A stretch of DNA of 38,408 nucleotides from Deltaproteobacteria bacterium (GCA_019313915.1 JAFDAJ010000030.1:1-38408); one strand, 5' to 3'. Counted from the first letter of the stretch, positions 1 to 9,307 are shown. The notes: generated by a model from the sequence alone, not told the origin. Program-made: numbers and translations.

Positions 1-141
1 GTCTGTGAGCAACCGAGCGCAGACTGCGAGCTCCTGGTCAACAGCCGAATGGTTGCACTGATCGCGTACCTGCAACGCCTGGGCCGCGTGCCCGCAGACG
101 AGTCGGTCGCGGCAGCCGATGCGAAGGAGGTGGCACGATGA
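1..141 (+). CDS. ccoO: cbb3-type cytochrome c oxidase subunit II (CcoO), C-terminal fragment cut by window edge
   Basis: Frame 1 encodes ...LVNSRMVALIAYLQRLGRVPADESVAAADAKEVAR*, the CcoO C-terminal motif; followed directly by ccoQ/ccoP/ccoG. Confidence 0.85.
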   Translation, partial: VCEQPSADCELLVNSRMVALIAYLQRLGRVPADESVAAADAKEVAR

Positions 142-323
142 GCCGTTTTGCAGCCGAGTTCTTCGCGGACAGCCCCGCGCTTCTCTTTCCACTGATCACG
201 CTGGTTCTGTTCTTCATCGTGTTCCTAGCCGTGATCGTTCGCGTGATGCGAATGAAGAAATCCAAAGCGGACGAGTACGCGCACCTTCCGCTCGTAGAGG
301 AAGAGGAGGTACCCCATGAATGA
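138..323 (+). CDS. ccoQ: CcoQ/FixQ-like small membrane subunit of cbb3 oxidase
   Basis: 61 aa, one TM helix, ATGA overlap with ccoO, position between ccoO and ccoP. Confidence 0.75.
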   Translation: MSRFAAEFFADSPALLFPLITLVLFFIVFLAVIVRVMRMKKSKADEYAHLPLVEEEEVPHE

Positions 324-972
324 GGTCAAACGTACCGACGAAATCCAAGGTGAAATCCTCCACGTCTACGACGACATCGAGGAAGCCGATAACAACCTCC
401 CGGTCTGGTGGCTGCTCACGTTCTACGGAGCGATCGTCTTTGGCCTCGTGTATTGGTTCTACTATCACGAGTACGGGATAGGGAAGCTGCCGCCCGAGGT
501 GTATGCCGACAAGATGGCTGCTGCGGAGGCCGAGCGAAGCATCGTTACCGACGAATCGCTCGATGCGTTGGCGCTCGACGAAAGCGCCGTGGCGGCAGGA
601 CAAGAGATCTTCATGGCGCAATGCTTCGCTTGCCACGACGCAAAGGGCCAAGGTAGAGAGGGCCTCGGACCGAACCTGACCGACAAGTACTGGGTCCACG
701 GCGGCGCGCCGATCGATATTCACGAGACGGTGACCACCGGTGTCGCAGCCAAGGGCATGCCCCCCTGGGCTCCAATCCTAGGAGAAACAGGCGTCAACCA
801 GGTCGTCGCGTACATCCTCACGATCCGCAACACGGACGTCCCAGGTAAGGCCCCCGAGGGCGAGATTTGGGAGCCCGGCGGAGCAGTGGCGGATGACGCT
901 CCGACTATGTGCACCCAGCCGACGTCGCGGGCCGCTTCACGCGGCTTCGCTACAGTATCTTCAGCGTCCTAA
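316..972 (+). CDS. ccoP: cbb3 oxidase subunit III (CcoP), apparently mono-heme form
   Basis: N-terminal TM (NNLPVWWLLTFYGAIVFGLVYWFYYH) and a single CFACH heme motif; the C-terminal tail after ...APEGEIWEP may be affected by a junction. Confidence 0.85.
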   Translation: MNEVKRTDEIQGEILHVYDDIEEADNNLPVWWLLTFYGAIVFGLVYWFYYHEYGIGKLPPEVYADKMAAAEAERSIVTDESLDALALDESAVAAGQEIFMAQCFACHDAKGQGREGLGPNLTDKYWVHGGAPIDIHETVTTGVAAKGMPPWAPILGETGVNQVVAYILTIRNTDVPGKAPEGEIWEPGGAVADDAPTMCTQPTSRAASRGFATVSSAS

Positions 973-2228
973 TCGCGATCTACGTCGTCCTGCCCTTCGT
1001 GAAAGTCGGCGGGCATCCGGCGGTGTTCATCGACATCGTGAACCGCCGCTTCTATCTGTTCGGCGGCGTGTTCAACGCGCAGGACTTCTGGCTCGTCTTC
1101 TTCCTGCTGAGCGGCGTCGGGCTCACGCTCCTGACAGTCACCGCGATCAAGGGCCGCCTGTGGTGCGGCTACGCGTGCCCGCATACCGTCTTTCTCGAAG
1201 GCGTCTTCCGGCGGATCGAGCGGCTGATCGAGGGCCCCCGAGCGCAACGGCTGAGGCGCAACGCCGCGGGCCTCAGCTTCGACAAGCTCTGGCGCAAGCT
1301 GCTCAAGCACGGGATCTACATCGTGCTCGCGCTCCTGCTCTCGCACGTGTTCATCAGCTACTTCATGTCGCTCCCCTCAGTCGTCGACATGGTGCAGCGA
1401 AGCCCCGCCGAGCACCCGACGGCCTTCACCTGGGTCATCGTGATGTCGGGCATCCTCTACTTCAACTTCAGCTGGTTCCGCGAGCAGCTCTGCTTGATCA
1501 TCTGTCCCTATGGTCGCCTGCAGTCCGTAATGACCGACCGCGACACGATGGTGATCGGCTACGATTGGAATCGTGGTGAGCCCCGAGGCAAGGCAAGCAA
1601 CCCCGAAAACGGCGACTGCGTCGATTGTAAACGCTGCATCGTCGTCTGCCCGACCGGCATCGACATCCGCAACGGCCTCCAGATGGAGTGCGTCGGGTGC
1701 GCTGCATGCGTCGACGCCTGTGACGAGATCATGGAAAAGGTCGGGACGTCTCAGGGCTTGATCCGCTATGACTCGCTCAACGGCCTCGAGGGCAAGCCCA
1801 AGCACTTCGGGAGGCCGCGCCTCTTTTTCTACGGCGGAATCGCAACACTTTGGCTCATCGGGTCGGTCTTTGCCTTTGCGCAAAGCTCGGCGTTCGAAGC
1901 CAACGTCTTGCGGCACGAAGGTGCGCCCTTCTTCGTCGCCGATGGCCAGGTTCGTAACTCCCTGCGGATCCACCTCGTCAACAAGACGGGCGACAAGCAA
2001 ACGTTTCTCATCGAGCCGGAATCCGAGAGCGGCATCGAGTACATCATCCCGCAGAAGCGCATCGAGCTCGAGTCCCTCGGAAGCACCTATCTCCCGATCC
2101 TCGCCATCTTCCCGGCCGACCAGATGCGACCCGGGTTGAAGGTGCAGATCACGATCTCCATGGAGGGGCGCGACGACCGAAAAGCCAGTCGCCTGGTCGA
2201 GGCGCCATTTGTCGGCCCCGGCTCGTAG
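909..2228 (+). CDS. ccoG: cytochrome c oxidase accessory protein CcoG (FixG), 4Fe-4S
   Basis: YVHPADVAGRFTRLR N-terminus, CDCKRCIVVCPTGIDIRNGLQMECVGCAACVDAC ferredoxin motifs, C-terminal Ig-like FixG domain. GTG start; N-terminus looks short. Confidence 0.9.
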   Translation: MHPADVAGRFTRLRYSIFSVLIAIYVVLPFVKVGGHPAVFIDIVNRRFYLFGGVFNAQDFWLVFFLLSGVGLTLLTVTAIKGRLWCGYACPHTVFLEGVFRRIERLIEGPRAQRLRRNAAGLSFDKLWRKLLKHGIYIVLALLLSHVFISYFMSLPSVVDMVQRSPAEHPTAFTWVIVMSGILYFNFSWFREQLCLIICPYGRLQSVMTDRDTMVIGYDWNRGEPRGKASNPENGDCVDCKRCIVVCPTGIDIRNGLQMECVGCAACVDACDEIMEKVGTSQGLIRYDSLNGLEGKPKHFGRPRLFFYGGIATLWLIGSVFAFAQSSAFEANVLRHEGAPFFVADGQVRNSLRIHLVNKTGDKQTFLIEPESESGIEYIIPQKRIELESLGSTYLPILAIFPADQMRPGLKVQITISMEGRDDRKASRLVEAPFVGPGS

Positions 2229-2238
2229 CCGACCGGCG

Positions 2239-2649
2239 CTAGGGCACCGACATCACGATCGCGCCGCTCTTGTGCACCAGCTCGTGAGACACGCTGCCGA
2301 GGAGAGTCCGGGCGACCGCGCCTTTGCCGGTCGTGCCGCACATGATGAGGGGCGCATCGATTTCGTGAGCGAGTGTCACGACCGCGTCTGCGGGATGGCC
2401 GCTCACGGCGTGGCATCGGATCGCGAGGTCGTCGGTCTTGATGGTCCCAACCGTTCGCATCTCGAGAAGCTGGCGTAGATCCTCGATCTCCTTGCCGGCA
2501 GCGGATACATCGGATTCGCGCGAGTCGAGCACGGTCACGACATGAACTTCAGCCTTGAGCTGCCGGCCCATGAACACGGCCAGCTCGAAAGCGCGTCGCG
2601 CCGGATCGGAAAAATCATAGGCCACAACCAAACGTGGAATCAGTGACAC
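2239..2649 (-). CDS. universal stress protein (UspA family)
   Basis: Single Usp domain with GTTGKG-x8-GS ATP-binding signature. Confidence 0.9.
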   Translation of the reverse strand: MSLIPRLVVAYDFSDPARRAFELAVFMGRQLKAEVHVVTVLDSRESDVSAAGKEIEDLRQLLEMRTVGTIKTDDLAIRCHAVSGHPADAVVTLAHEIDAPLIMCGTTGKGAVARTLLGSVSHELVHKSGAIVMSVP

Positions 2650-2652
2650 GGG

Positions 2653-3132
2653 CTATTCTCCATCTTTCGGCTTGTTGTCGCATCGGCCGCGTACGACCAG
2701 AACGGGACACGGCGCGTGACGTACGACTCGCTCCGCGACGCTACCAAGGAACGCTCGGGACAGCCCGCTTCGGCCATGCGAGCCTAGGATGACGAGGTCC
2801 GCGTCCTCATCTTCGGCCATCTCGACCAGGGCCCTGCCGGGAGAAGGATGTTGGATGACGCTGAGCTCCACTTCCGGAACGCCTTTGAGAAGCTCGGCGG
2901 TCTTGCCTGTGAGGGTGTCGCGAATCGCGTTTTCGATCTCGACCCGAATGCTCCGCTCGAGGAGGTCGGGCCGCGACCACACGACAGGCGGGACGTTTGG
3001 CGTTGGGTCGAACACGTGAGTGACCAACACTCGTGAATTGAAGGTCTTGGCGTAGAGGGCCGCGGCCCGAAGAGCCTCGTCCGAAATGTCGGAGAAGTCC
3101 GTGCCGACGAGAATCGTTTGTGGCTTTTCCAT
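2653..3132 (-). CDS. universal stress protein (UspA family)
   Basis: MEKPQTILVGTDFSD...GSHGRSGLSRAFLGSVAERVVRHAPCPVLVVR; AGAGG ribosome-binding site before the ATG at 3132. Confidence 0.92.
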   Translation of the reverse strand: MEKPQTILVGTDFSDISDEALRAAALYAKTFNSRVLVTHVFDPTPNVPPVVWSRPDLLERSIRVEIENAIRDTLTGKTAELLKGVPEVELSVIQHPSPGRALVEMAEDEDADLVILGSHGRSGLSRAFLGSVAERVVRHAPCPVLVVRGRCDNKPKDGE

Positions 3133-3149
3133 GGTTACCTCTTTACCCA

Positions 3150-3165
3150 TCAAGCTTCGTGCCAA
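3150..3165 (-). promoter_or_regulatory. candidate sigma54 promoter for the minus-strand usp gene
   Basis: Minus strand TTGGCACGAAGCTTGA; GG-N10-GA (one deviation from GC in the -12 box). Confidence 0.45.
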
Positions 3166-3207
3166 GCGACTAACACGGTTTTAGGGCCCCAAGCATAGCT
3201 AACAAAA

Positions 3208-3249
3208 CGCAGGTTCTGCGAAAGATTCCGACACCGCGCAGAACTTGCG
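3208..3249. promoter_or_regulatory. paired dyad operator: CGCA-GGTTC-TGCG (3208-3220) and CGCA-GAACT-TGCG (3237-3249)
   Basis: Two exact CGCA-N5-TGCG dyads 29 bp apart in a divergent intergenic region; together they form a larger near-perfect inverted repeat (13 of 14). Confidence 0.7.
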
Positions 3250-3279
3250 TGTCCGAGAAAGAGAAATGCTGCTAAACCG

Positions 3280-3296
3280 TTGGCGCGGTCCTTGCA
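3280..3296 (+). promoter_or_regulatory. candidate sigma54 -24/-12 promoter for hemerythrin operon
   Basis: TTGGCGCG-GTCC-TTGCA; GG-N10-GC spacing. Confidence 0.7.
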
Positions 3297-3332
3297 GAAC
3301 CTCGACTCACCCATGCCCTACGGGAGGACAAG

Positions 3333-3794
3333 ATGAGCGACCAACCACTGATGCCATCCGAGGTTCGACGAAAGGTGCTGAGTCAGCACCGAGAGATCGA
3401 GCAAATGCTTTCGGAGCTCGAAGCCGGCGTCGCGCAGCTCGGAGCCGGGAGTGTGGATGCCGGGCAAGTCAAGCGCGCGGCGTACGCCCTGCGTGGCATC
3501 CTGGAGCTTCACATGACCTTCGAAGAGGCCCACATGGTCCCTGCCATCAACGAGGCCGACGGCTTCGGCCCCGAGCGCGTCCGCCACCTGTACGCCGAGC
3601 ATGCCGAGCAACGGCAAGAGTTGGACCGGCTGGTGGATGCGATTCAGGAGGCTGGCTCGGCGGTCGACCTCGCCTCGAGCGTGACCAAACTCGCGAATAT
3701 GCTGCGCAAGGACATCGAAGAAGAGGAGCGTGAGTACGTGACCGAGAAGCTCCTTCGCGACAGTATCATCCCCACTGACACTTTCGGCGGCTAA
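3333..3794 (+). CDS. hemerythrin HHE-domain protein
   Basis: HREIEQ..., HMTFEEAHMVPAI..., HLYAEHAEQRQEL His/Glu pattern; GGGAGG RBS upstream. Confidence 0.8.
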   Translation: MSDQPLMPSEVRRKVLSQHREIEQMLSELEAGVAQLGAGSVDAGQVKRAAYALRGILELHMTFEEAHMVPAINEADGFGPERVRHLYAEHAEQRQELDRLVDAIQEAGSAVDLASSVTKLANMLRKDIEEEEREYVTEKLLRDSIIPTDTFGG

Positions 3795-3826
3795 CTGGCC
3801 GCTGTGTAGAGGACGGAAGACCCCAC

Positions 3827-4720
3827 ATGCAGATCAAACAGATCCTTGTCCCCACGGACTTCTCAGAAAACGCTCAACACGCGGTGAGCTACGCAGTCGA
3901 GTTCGCCAAGCAATTCTCGGCCAAGATCCACCTACTCCACACGCCAGTGATCCCGACCTACCTGCTCATGGATCTGTCGTACAGCCCGGGCCCCGAGGCG
4001 GTGACTCGCATCCTCAACGAGTCGCAGGACGCCCTCGATGAGCAAGCCAAGGTCATTGCAGACGCGGGCGTGGAGCACTTCGCGGTGATTCGCGAAGGAA
4101 CGGTCCATGAGGTGATCCGAGACTACGCCAAAGAGCACGACGTCGACTTGGTCGTCGTCGGTACGCACGGACGGACGGGCGTCTCGAAGTTGATGTATGG
4201 CAGCGTGACGGAACGCGTCATCAAGACGGTCCACACGCCGATCATCGTCGTCCCTCCGGAGGGCGGCGTGATGCCAAGCTCGATTGTGATGTCGTTCGAC
4301 TTCTCGGGTCCGTCCAAGCGCGCTGCTGAGGTCGCGCGTGCGATTCATGGAGTCTTCCATGGACCCTTGCACATGGTGCATAGCTACCTCGACGTCTGGG
4401 GGGAGTACACGGATCGAGGCGCCGTCGTTGGCGAGGCCGCCGAGAAACGTCGTGAGGCGCTACATCTCGGACTCCAGGAGATGCTGGAGACCGAGGCCAA
4501 GGAACTGTTCTCGATCGACGCACAAGCGATCCAAACCCACCTTGTCACGGGGGACCCAGCTGAAGGCATCATCCGAGTGGCGGAGGACGTCGGCGCGACG
4601 CTGATCTGCGCCGGCACCACCGGCAAAAGCGGCATCGAGCGTCTCCTGATCGGAAGCGTTGCGAGGCGGCTCCTTCACGACAGCAAGGTGCCCCTGCTTC
4701 TCACGCACGACGACGGCTGA
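3827..4720 (+). CDS. tandem-domain universal stress protein
   Basis: Two Usp domains (GTHGRTGVSKLMYGSVTERVIKTVHTPIIVV and GTTGKSGIERLLIGSVARRLLHDSKVPLLLT). Confidence 0.92.
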   Translation: MQIKQILVPTDFSENAQHAVSYAVEFAKQFSAKIHLLHTPVIPTYLLMDLSYSPGPEAVTRILNESQDALDEQAKVIADAGVEHFAVIREGTVHEVIRDYAKEHDVDLVVVGTHGRTGVSKLMYGSVTERVIKTVHTPIIVVPPEGGVMPSSIVMSFDFSGPSKRAAEVARAIHGVFHGPLHMVHSYLDVWGEYTDRGAVVGEAAEKRREALHLGLQEMLETEAKELFSIDAQAIQTHLVTGDPAEGIIRVAEDVGATLICAGTTGKSGIERLLIGSVARRLLHDSKVPLLLTHDDG

Positions 4721-4735
4721 AAGCGCGTGTCTTGA

Positions 4736-5572
4736 ATGAGCGCTGGAACAGCGCATAACAGGTGCGTCATGGTCGGGCGGGTCATCATATGGGGGCTGGC
4801 AATTGCGTTGTGGAGCGGTTGCGACTGCGAGCTGAAGCCGGCGTCTGAGGATGCGGCGACGCCCGATGGCTTCGACGCGGTCATGAAAGAGCACGCCGCT
4901 CTCTCGGTCGTGTCACGAAACGCTCTGATTCGAGGGGATCTCCCGATCGCGCAGCAAGGCATGCGCAAGCTCGCGTTCTTCATGGAGCACGTTCCCTTCC
5001 CCGAGCAGGGTAAGGAGTACGCGCGAATCACCCGAGAGCTAGCAGGACAGGTGCGGGAGGCCGGCGACCTCGAGGAGGCGTGCATGGCATTCGCTCGACT
5101 CTCATACGCATGCGGGCAGTGCCACCACGCCCTCGACCGTGGACCTCCCATCAAGCTCGAACCGGCGCCGGAAGGCGAAGACCTGAAGATGCACATGCGA
5201 CGGCACTATTGGGCGGTCGAACGGATGTGGGAGGCTTTGTTGAGTGACTCCCCCGCCGCGTTCCAAGTGGCAGCTGGCATGCTTGCCGAGGCGCCGCTCC
5301 ACGGATCGAAGGCCCCGGACAGGGAGAGCCATTCGGGCGCGACGCGTCTCGGCTACGAAGTTCACGACCTCGCGTTCGCCGCCGCGGTGGAGGGCCAAGC
5401 GGATGAAGACGAGTACGTCCCGAAGCCGGGCGAACCGGTCGAGGGCAAGCCGACCACTCGAGGGCAAGCGGAGATTTTTGGGCGCCTCCTGGCAGCCTGC
5501 AGCCAGTGCCACACCTTGGTCGACGTGGAGCCAGCGTTGACCTTCAAGGAGCGCAGAGAGGGAGCGCCATGA
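4736..5572 (+). CDS. di-heme cytochrome c-like protein, probable lipoprotein
   Basis: CGQCH and CSQCH heme motifs; alternative start at 4769 gives MVGRVIIWGLAIALWSGC lipobox. Confidence 0.7.
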   Translation: MSAGTAHNRCVMVGRVIIWGLAIALWSGCDCELKPASEDAATPDGFDAVMKEHAALSVVSRNALIRGDLPIAQQGMRKLAFFMEHVPFPEQGKEYARITRELAGQVREAGDLEEACMAFARLSYACGQCHHALDRGPPIKLEPAPEGEDLKMHMRRHYWAVERMWEALLSDSPAAFQVAAGMLAEAPLHGSKAPDRESHSGATRLGYEVHDLAFAAAVEGQADEDEYVPKPGEPVEGKPTTRGQAEIFGRLLAACSQCHTLVDVEPALTFKERREGAP

Positions 5573-5856
5573 GCTCGTTGATTCGCGCGCTGCTCCTCGG
5601 AGGCTGTATTGCTGCCGTCGCCACCGCCTGCGCGAGCGGCCGAGTGCGAGGCGCCCAGGGCACCGAGATGAAACAAGCGGAGGAGTACGAGCCCGCGAAG
5701 AAGGTGGACCCTCCGGAAGGCAACATCTCCCGCGAGACAGACACCTACCCAGTGCTGGAAATCGATCTCGAGCGGCGTCGCCCACCGCCCGGCCCGGGGC
5801 CTGAGCCCGAGCCGGACCCCGAGCCCAAATCCGAACCCGGGAACGCCCCAGAATAG
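5569..5856 (+). CDS. small proline/glutamate-rich lipoprotein
   Basis: MSSLIRALLLGGCIAAVATAC signal/lipobox; ATGA overlap with the cytochrome gene; PGPGPEPEPDPEPKSEP tail. Confidence 0.65.
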   Translation: MSSLIRALLLGGCIAAVATACASGRVRGAQGTEMKQAEEYEPAKKVDPPEGNISRETDTYPVLEIDLERRRPPPGPGPEPEPDPEPKSEPGNAPE

Positions 5857-5866
5857 CCAAATTGAG

Positions 5867-7135
5867 ATGTCCAAGCTCTGCACTGCCGACGAAGCGGTCA
5901 ACCACATCAATTCCAATCAACGGGTGTTCCTGCATGGAGGCACGGCAACCCCCATCGCCCTTGTGGAGGCTCTGGTCGGAGAAGCGCACCGCTTGCGCGA
6001 TGTCGAGCTTATCCACCTACACACTTCCGGCGACGCGAGCTACGCCAAGCCGGAATACGCACGCTCATTTCGAGTGGCGAACCTGTTCGTCGGCCACAAC
6101 ATGCGCCACCAGCTCGACGGGGATCGCGTCGATTACCTGCCGTGCTTCCTCTCCGAGATCCCGCAGTTGTTTCGCTCGGGACGCCGGGCGCTCGACATCG
6201 CCCTCGTCCAGGTGTCGCCACCGGACAGGCGTGGCTACTGCAGTCTCGGCGTGTCGGTCGACGTGGCTCGAGCAGCCGTCGACTCCGCGAAGGTCGTGAT
6301 CGCTCAGGTCAACCGTCACATGCCACGGGTGCACGGCGATGGCTTCGTTCATATCGACCAGCTTGATTGGCTGGTCGAGCACGACGAGCCCCTACCGGAG
6401 GTCCCTTCCTCGCCTCCGAGCGAAGAGGAGCAGGCGATTGGGCACCATGCGGCCGAGCTCGTGGAGGACGGGGCCACCCTCCAGATGGGGATAGGAGCCG
6501 TCCCTGATGCCGTCCTGTCGGCGCTCAAGGGGCATCGCCATTTGGGAGTCCACAGTGAGATGTGGTCCGATGGCTTGCTGCCTCTGCTCGAGTGCGGCGC
6601 CGTCGACAATAGCCTGAAAGTCGTTCATCCGGGCCGAACCGTGTCCGGATTCATCGTCGGAACGCGCCGCGTGTACGACTACATCGACGACAATCCGACC
6701 ATCACCCAGTACGACATCGGGTACGTCAACCGAGTCTCGGTCATCAACCGGAACCCCAAGGTGACCGCCATCAACTCCGCGGTCGAGATCGACCTCACCG
6801 GTCAGGTTTGCGCCGACTCCATTGGCCACCGGGTGATCTCCGGCGTCGGCGGGCAGATGGATTTCATTCGTGGCGCGATGACATCGGAGGGGGGCAAGCC
6901 GATTATCGCGCTGACGAGCCGCACCTCGAAAGGTACCCCCCGAATCGTGCCAACCCTGAGGCCCGGCGCCGGCGTCGTGACGACCCGGGCACACGTCCGC
7001 TTCATCATTACAGAGAACGGCGCCGTCGACCTTTACGGGAAAACACTCAATGAACGCGCTCAGTTACTGATCTCCATCGCACACCCCGACGACCAGGAGG
7101 CCTTGGAGCGTGCGTGGTACGACGCGCGGGCCTGA
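5867..7135 (+). CDS. acetyl-CoA hydrolase / 4-hydroxybutyrate CoA-transferase family protein
   Basis: 422 aa, GIGAVPDAVLSALKGHRHLGVHSEMWSDG, FIVGTRRVYDYIDDNP, INSAVEIDLTGQVCADSIGHRVISGVGGQMDFIRGA. Confidence 0.92.
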   Translation: MSKLCTADEAVNHINSNQRVFLHGGTATPIALVEALVGEAHRLRDVELIHLHTSGDASYAKPEYARSFRVANLFVGHNMRHQLDGDRVDYLPCFLSEIPQLFRSGRRALDIALVQVSPPDRRGYCSLGVSVDVARAAVDSAKVVIAQVNRHMPRVHGDGFVHIDQLDWLVEHDEPLPEVPSSPPSEEEQAIGHHAAELVEDGATLQMGIGAVPDAVLSALKGHRHLGVHSEMWSDGLLPLLECGAVDNSLKVVHPGRTVSGFIVGTRRVYDYIDDNPTITQYDIGYVNRVSVINRNPKVTAINSAVEIDLTGQVCADSIGHRVISGVGGQMDFIRGAMTSEGGKPIIALTSRTSKGTPRIVPTLRPGAGVVTTRAHVRFIITENGAVDLYGKTLNERAQLLISIAHPDDQEALERAWYDARA

Positions 7136-7143
7136 GGCTCAAG

Positions 7144-7186
7144 CGCACCGGTTGCGCGACCGCCGCGCGATGCCGCATATGTTGCG
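7144..7186. promoter_or_regulatory. paired dyad operator: CGCA-CCGGT-TGCG (7144-7156) and CGCA-TATGT-TGCG (7174-7186)
   Basis: Two exact CGCA-N5-TGCG dyads 30 bp apart upstream of the glycogen operon. Confidence 0.7.
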
Positions 7187-7247
7187 TGACAGAACTGACA
7201 ATTGTTGAAGAGATGTAACGGAAACACGTGTGTCTCCGAGTCAAGCT

Positions 7248-7264
7248 TTGGCACGCCTCCTGCT
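7248..7264 (+). promoter_or_regulatory. candidate sigma54 promoter of glycogen operon
   Basis: TTGGCACG-CCTC-CTGCT; GG-N10-GC. Confidence 0.72.
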
Positions 7265-7306
7265 TAGGAAGATGCTTTCGACCTGACATCGATTTGGGTC
7301 TAAGGG

Positions 7307-9307
7307 GTGTTTGCTGTGATTCTGCCGAGTTGGTTCCCATCTCGCTCCGACAGTGGCTCGGGGCTGCGACTTCTCACCAAAGCTCAGGGAAGCGGTGAAG
7401 AAGCCTCCGTAGATGCGGCTACGACGCCGGATGCGGAGTGGCTGGCCGTAAACGCGGGTGGTTCGTTTGCAACGGGGACCATAGATCGTTGCCCCCGCCG
7501 CAAATACCACAGCCTTCTCACGGTCCGCGAACCGGGCGTCGGCGAGCCGCTCAACATGGTCGCGGAGGTGGAGGAGTGGTTTCGGGTCGGCGACGAGCGG
7601 GTCGCGCTGCACAGCTACAACTGGGGGAACACAGTCGAGCCCAACGGTATCGACTACCTAGTGCGCTTCGAGCCGCTGCCCCGTTGGACATACCAGTTTG
7701 CCGGACTCACCGTGACTCGCGAGCTGTGGCTGGACGACGGTGCCGACGCCGTTTGGATCCGATACTCGATCGAGGGCCTGACCCACCCGGTCGACCTGAA
7801 ACTTCGTCCGCTGATTCGATGCCGTCCGATTCACCAGCTGACGGTGGCCAACCCATTTATGAACGGGGAGCTCGACATCGAAGACGGAGAATCGCTCCGC
7901 GTGGTCATGCATCCCTACAAAGACGTTCCCGCCCTGATCACAAGCCTCCACGGCGCGTCGGGCACATTTCGGGCGGACGGACACTGGTACGAAGGCGTTC
8001 ACTACGAATGGGAACGCGAGCGCGGTTACGACGACGCGGAAGACCTCTTCACTCCCGGAGAGTTTCAACTCACGCTCGAACACGACGGCGCGTTCTGCAT
8101 CCGGCTGGGGACGACGCCGGCACGCAGCCACGATCCGCAAGTGCTCAGCTCGGTGCTGAGTCCACGGCGATCCTTCGTGCAGGAACTCGACGACGCGGCC
8201 GATGCATACTTGGTCGATCTCGAAGGTGATCGAACCGGCGTCATCGCGGGGTATCCCTGGTTCGGCGAATGGTCGCGGGATGCGCTGATCGCCCTTCCCG
8301 GCCTCTGCTTGGCCAGAGACGAAGTCGACAAAGCGCTCGGGATTCTCGAATCGCTAGCGGCTCGCCTCGAAAACGGATTGGTGCCCAACATCCCGCAAAG
8401 CGGCGACGTGCCGTCGAACGCTGAGTCGATCGACGCGTCGCTTCTGTTCATCAGAGCGACAGCCCTCACGGCGAAACGGACACGAAGCAGGCGCATCACC
8501 GTCCTCCAAGAGGCGTGTCTCGACCTGATTGACGCAATTGGCGACGGCGCGGATCCCCGCGTACACGTCGACGAGCAAGGCTTCTTGTTCGTCGATCGAG
8601 GGCCCTGGGCGCTCACCTGGATGGACGCTCTCGTAGACGGTTGGCCGGTAACCCCGCGGCAGGGCTACGCTGTCGACCTCAACGCCCTGTGGTTGTCCGG
8701 GCTCGCGACAGCCCTACGGTGGGCAAAGAAGCTTCGGCCGGAGTTCGTCGAAAGGTGGGGCGAAACGGCGAAGAAACTATCCGATCACTTCGAGGAAAAG
8801 TTCTGGCTGCAAGATCAGGGCTTCTTGACCGACACACACGATGGACGGCACCGCGACGGACAGCTGCGGCCCAATCAGCTTTGGGCTCTCTCGCTGCCCG
8901 GCGTACCGATCGACAAGGCCCACAAGAAGCAGGCGCTCGCGGCGGTACGCGACAAGCTGCTCACGCCTGTTGGGTTGCGGACGCTTTCGCCGGACGATCC
9001 AGCGTATCAACCGTTCTACCGTGGAGGACAGGCTGAAAGGGATCGAGCGTACCATCAGGGAACGGTTTGGCCGTGGCTGCTCGGGCTCTATGCCGATGCG
9101 GTGGAGGCGATCGAAGGTCCGGACGCTGTAACGGAAGAAATGGTGCCCGTACTCGCGGCGCTTTGCGCACACTTCCGAACGGAAGGCTGCATCGGTCAAG
9201 TCGGTGAGGTGTTCGATGGCGATGCCCCTCACCACCCCGGAGGCGCGCCCGCACAGGCCTGGAGCGTGTCCGAGGTGCTCCGAGTCGCAAAGATGGCGGG
9301 GCCATGA
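7307..9307 (+). CDS. glycogen debranching enzyme (amylo-alpha-1,6-glucosidase family)
   Basis: GYPWFGEWSRDALIALPGL, NGLVPNIPQSG...SIDASLLF, YHQGTVWPWLLGLYADA. Start may be GTG 7316, preceded by AAGGGG. Confidence 0.88.
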   Translation: MFAVILPSWFPSRSDSGSGLRLLTKAQGSGEEASVDAATTPDAEWLAVNAGGSFATGTIDRCPRRKYHSLLTVREPGVGEPLNMVAEVEEWFRVGDERVALHSYNWGNTVEPNGIDYLVRFEPLPRWTYQFAGLTVTRELWLDDGADAVWIRYSIEGLTHPVDLKLRPLIRCRPIHQLTVANPFMNGELDIEDGESLRVVMHPYKDVPALITSLHGASGTFRADGHWYEGVHYEWERERGYDDAEDLFTPGEFQLTLEHDGAFCIRLGTTPARSHDPQVLSSVLSPRRSFVQELDDAADAYLVDLEGDRTGVIAGYPWFGEWSRDALIALPGLCLARDEVDKALGILESLAARLENGLVPNIPQSGDVPSNAESIDASLLFIRATALTAKRTRSRRITVLQEACLDLIDAIGDGADPRVHVDEQGFLFVDRGPWALTWMDALVDGWPVTPRQGYAVDLNALWLSGLATALRWAKKLRPEFVERWGETAKKLSDHFEEKFWLQDQGFLTDTHDGRHRDGQLRPNQLWALSLPGVPIDKAHKKQALAAVRDKLLTPVGLRTLSPDDPAYQPFYRGGQAERDRAYHQGTVWPWLLGLYADAVEAIEGPDAVTEEMVPVLAALCAHFRTEGCIGQVGEVFDGDAPHHPGGAPAQAWSVSEVLRVAKMAGP

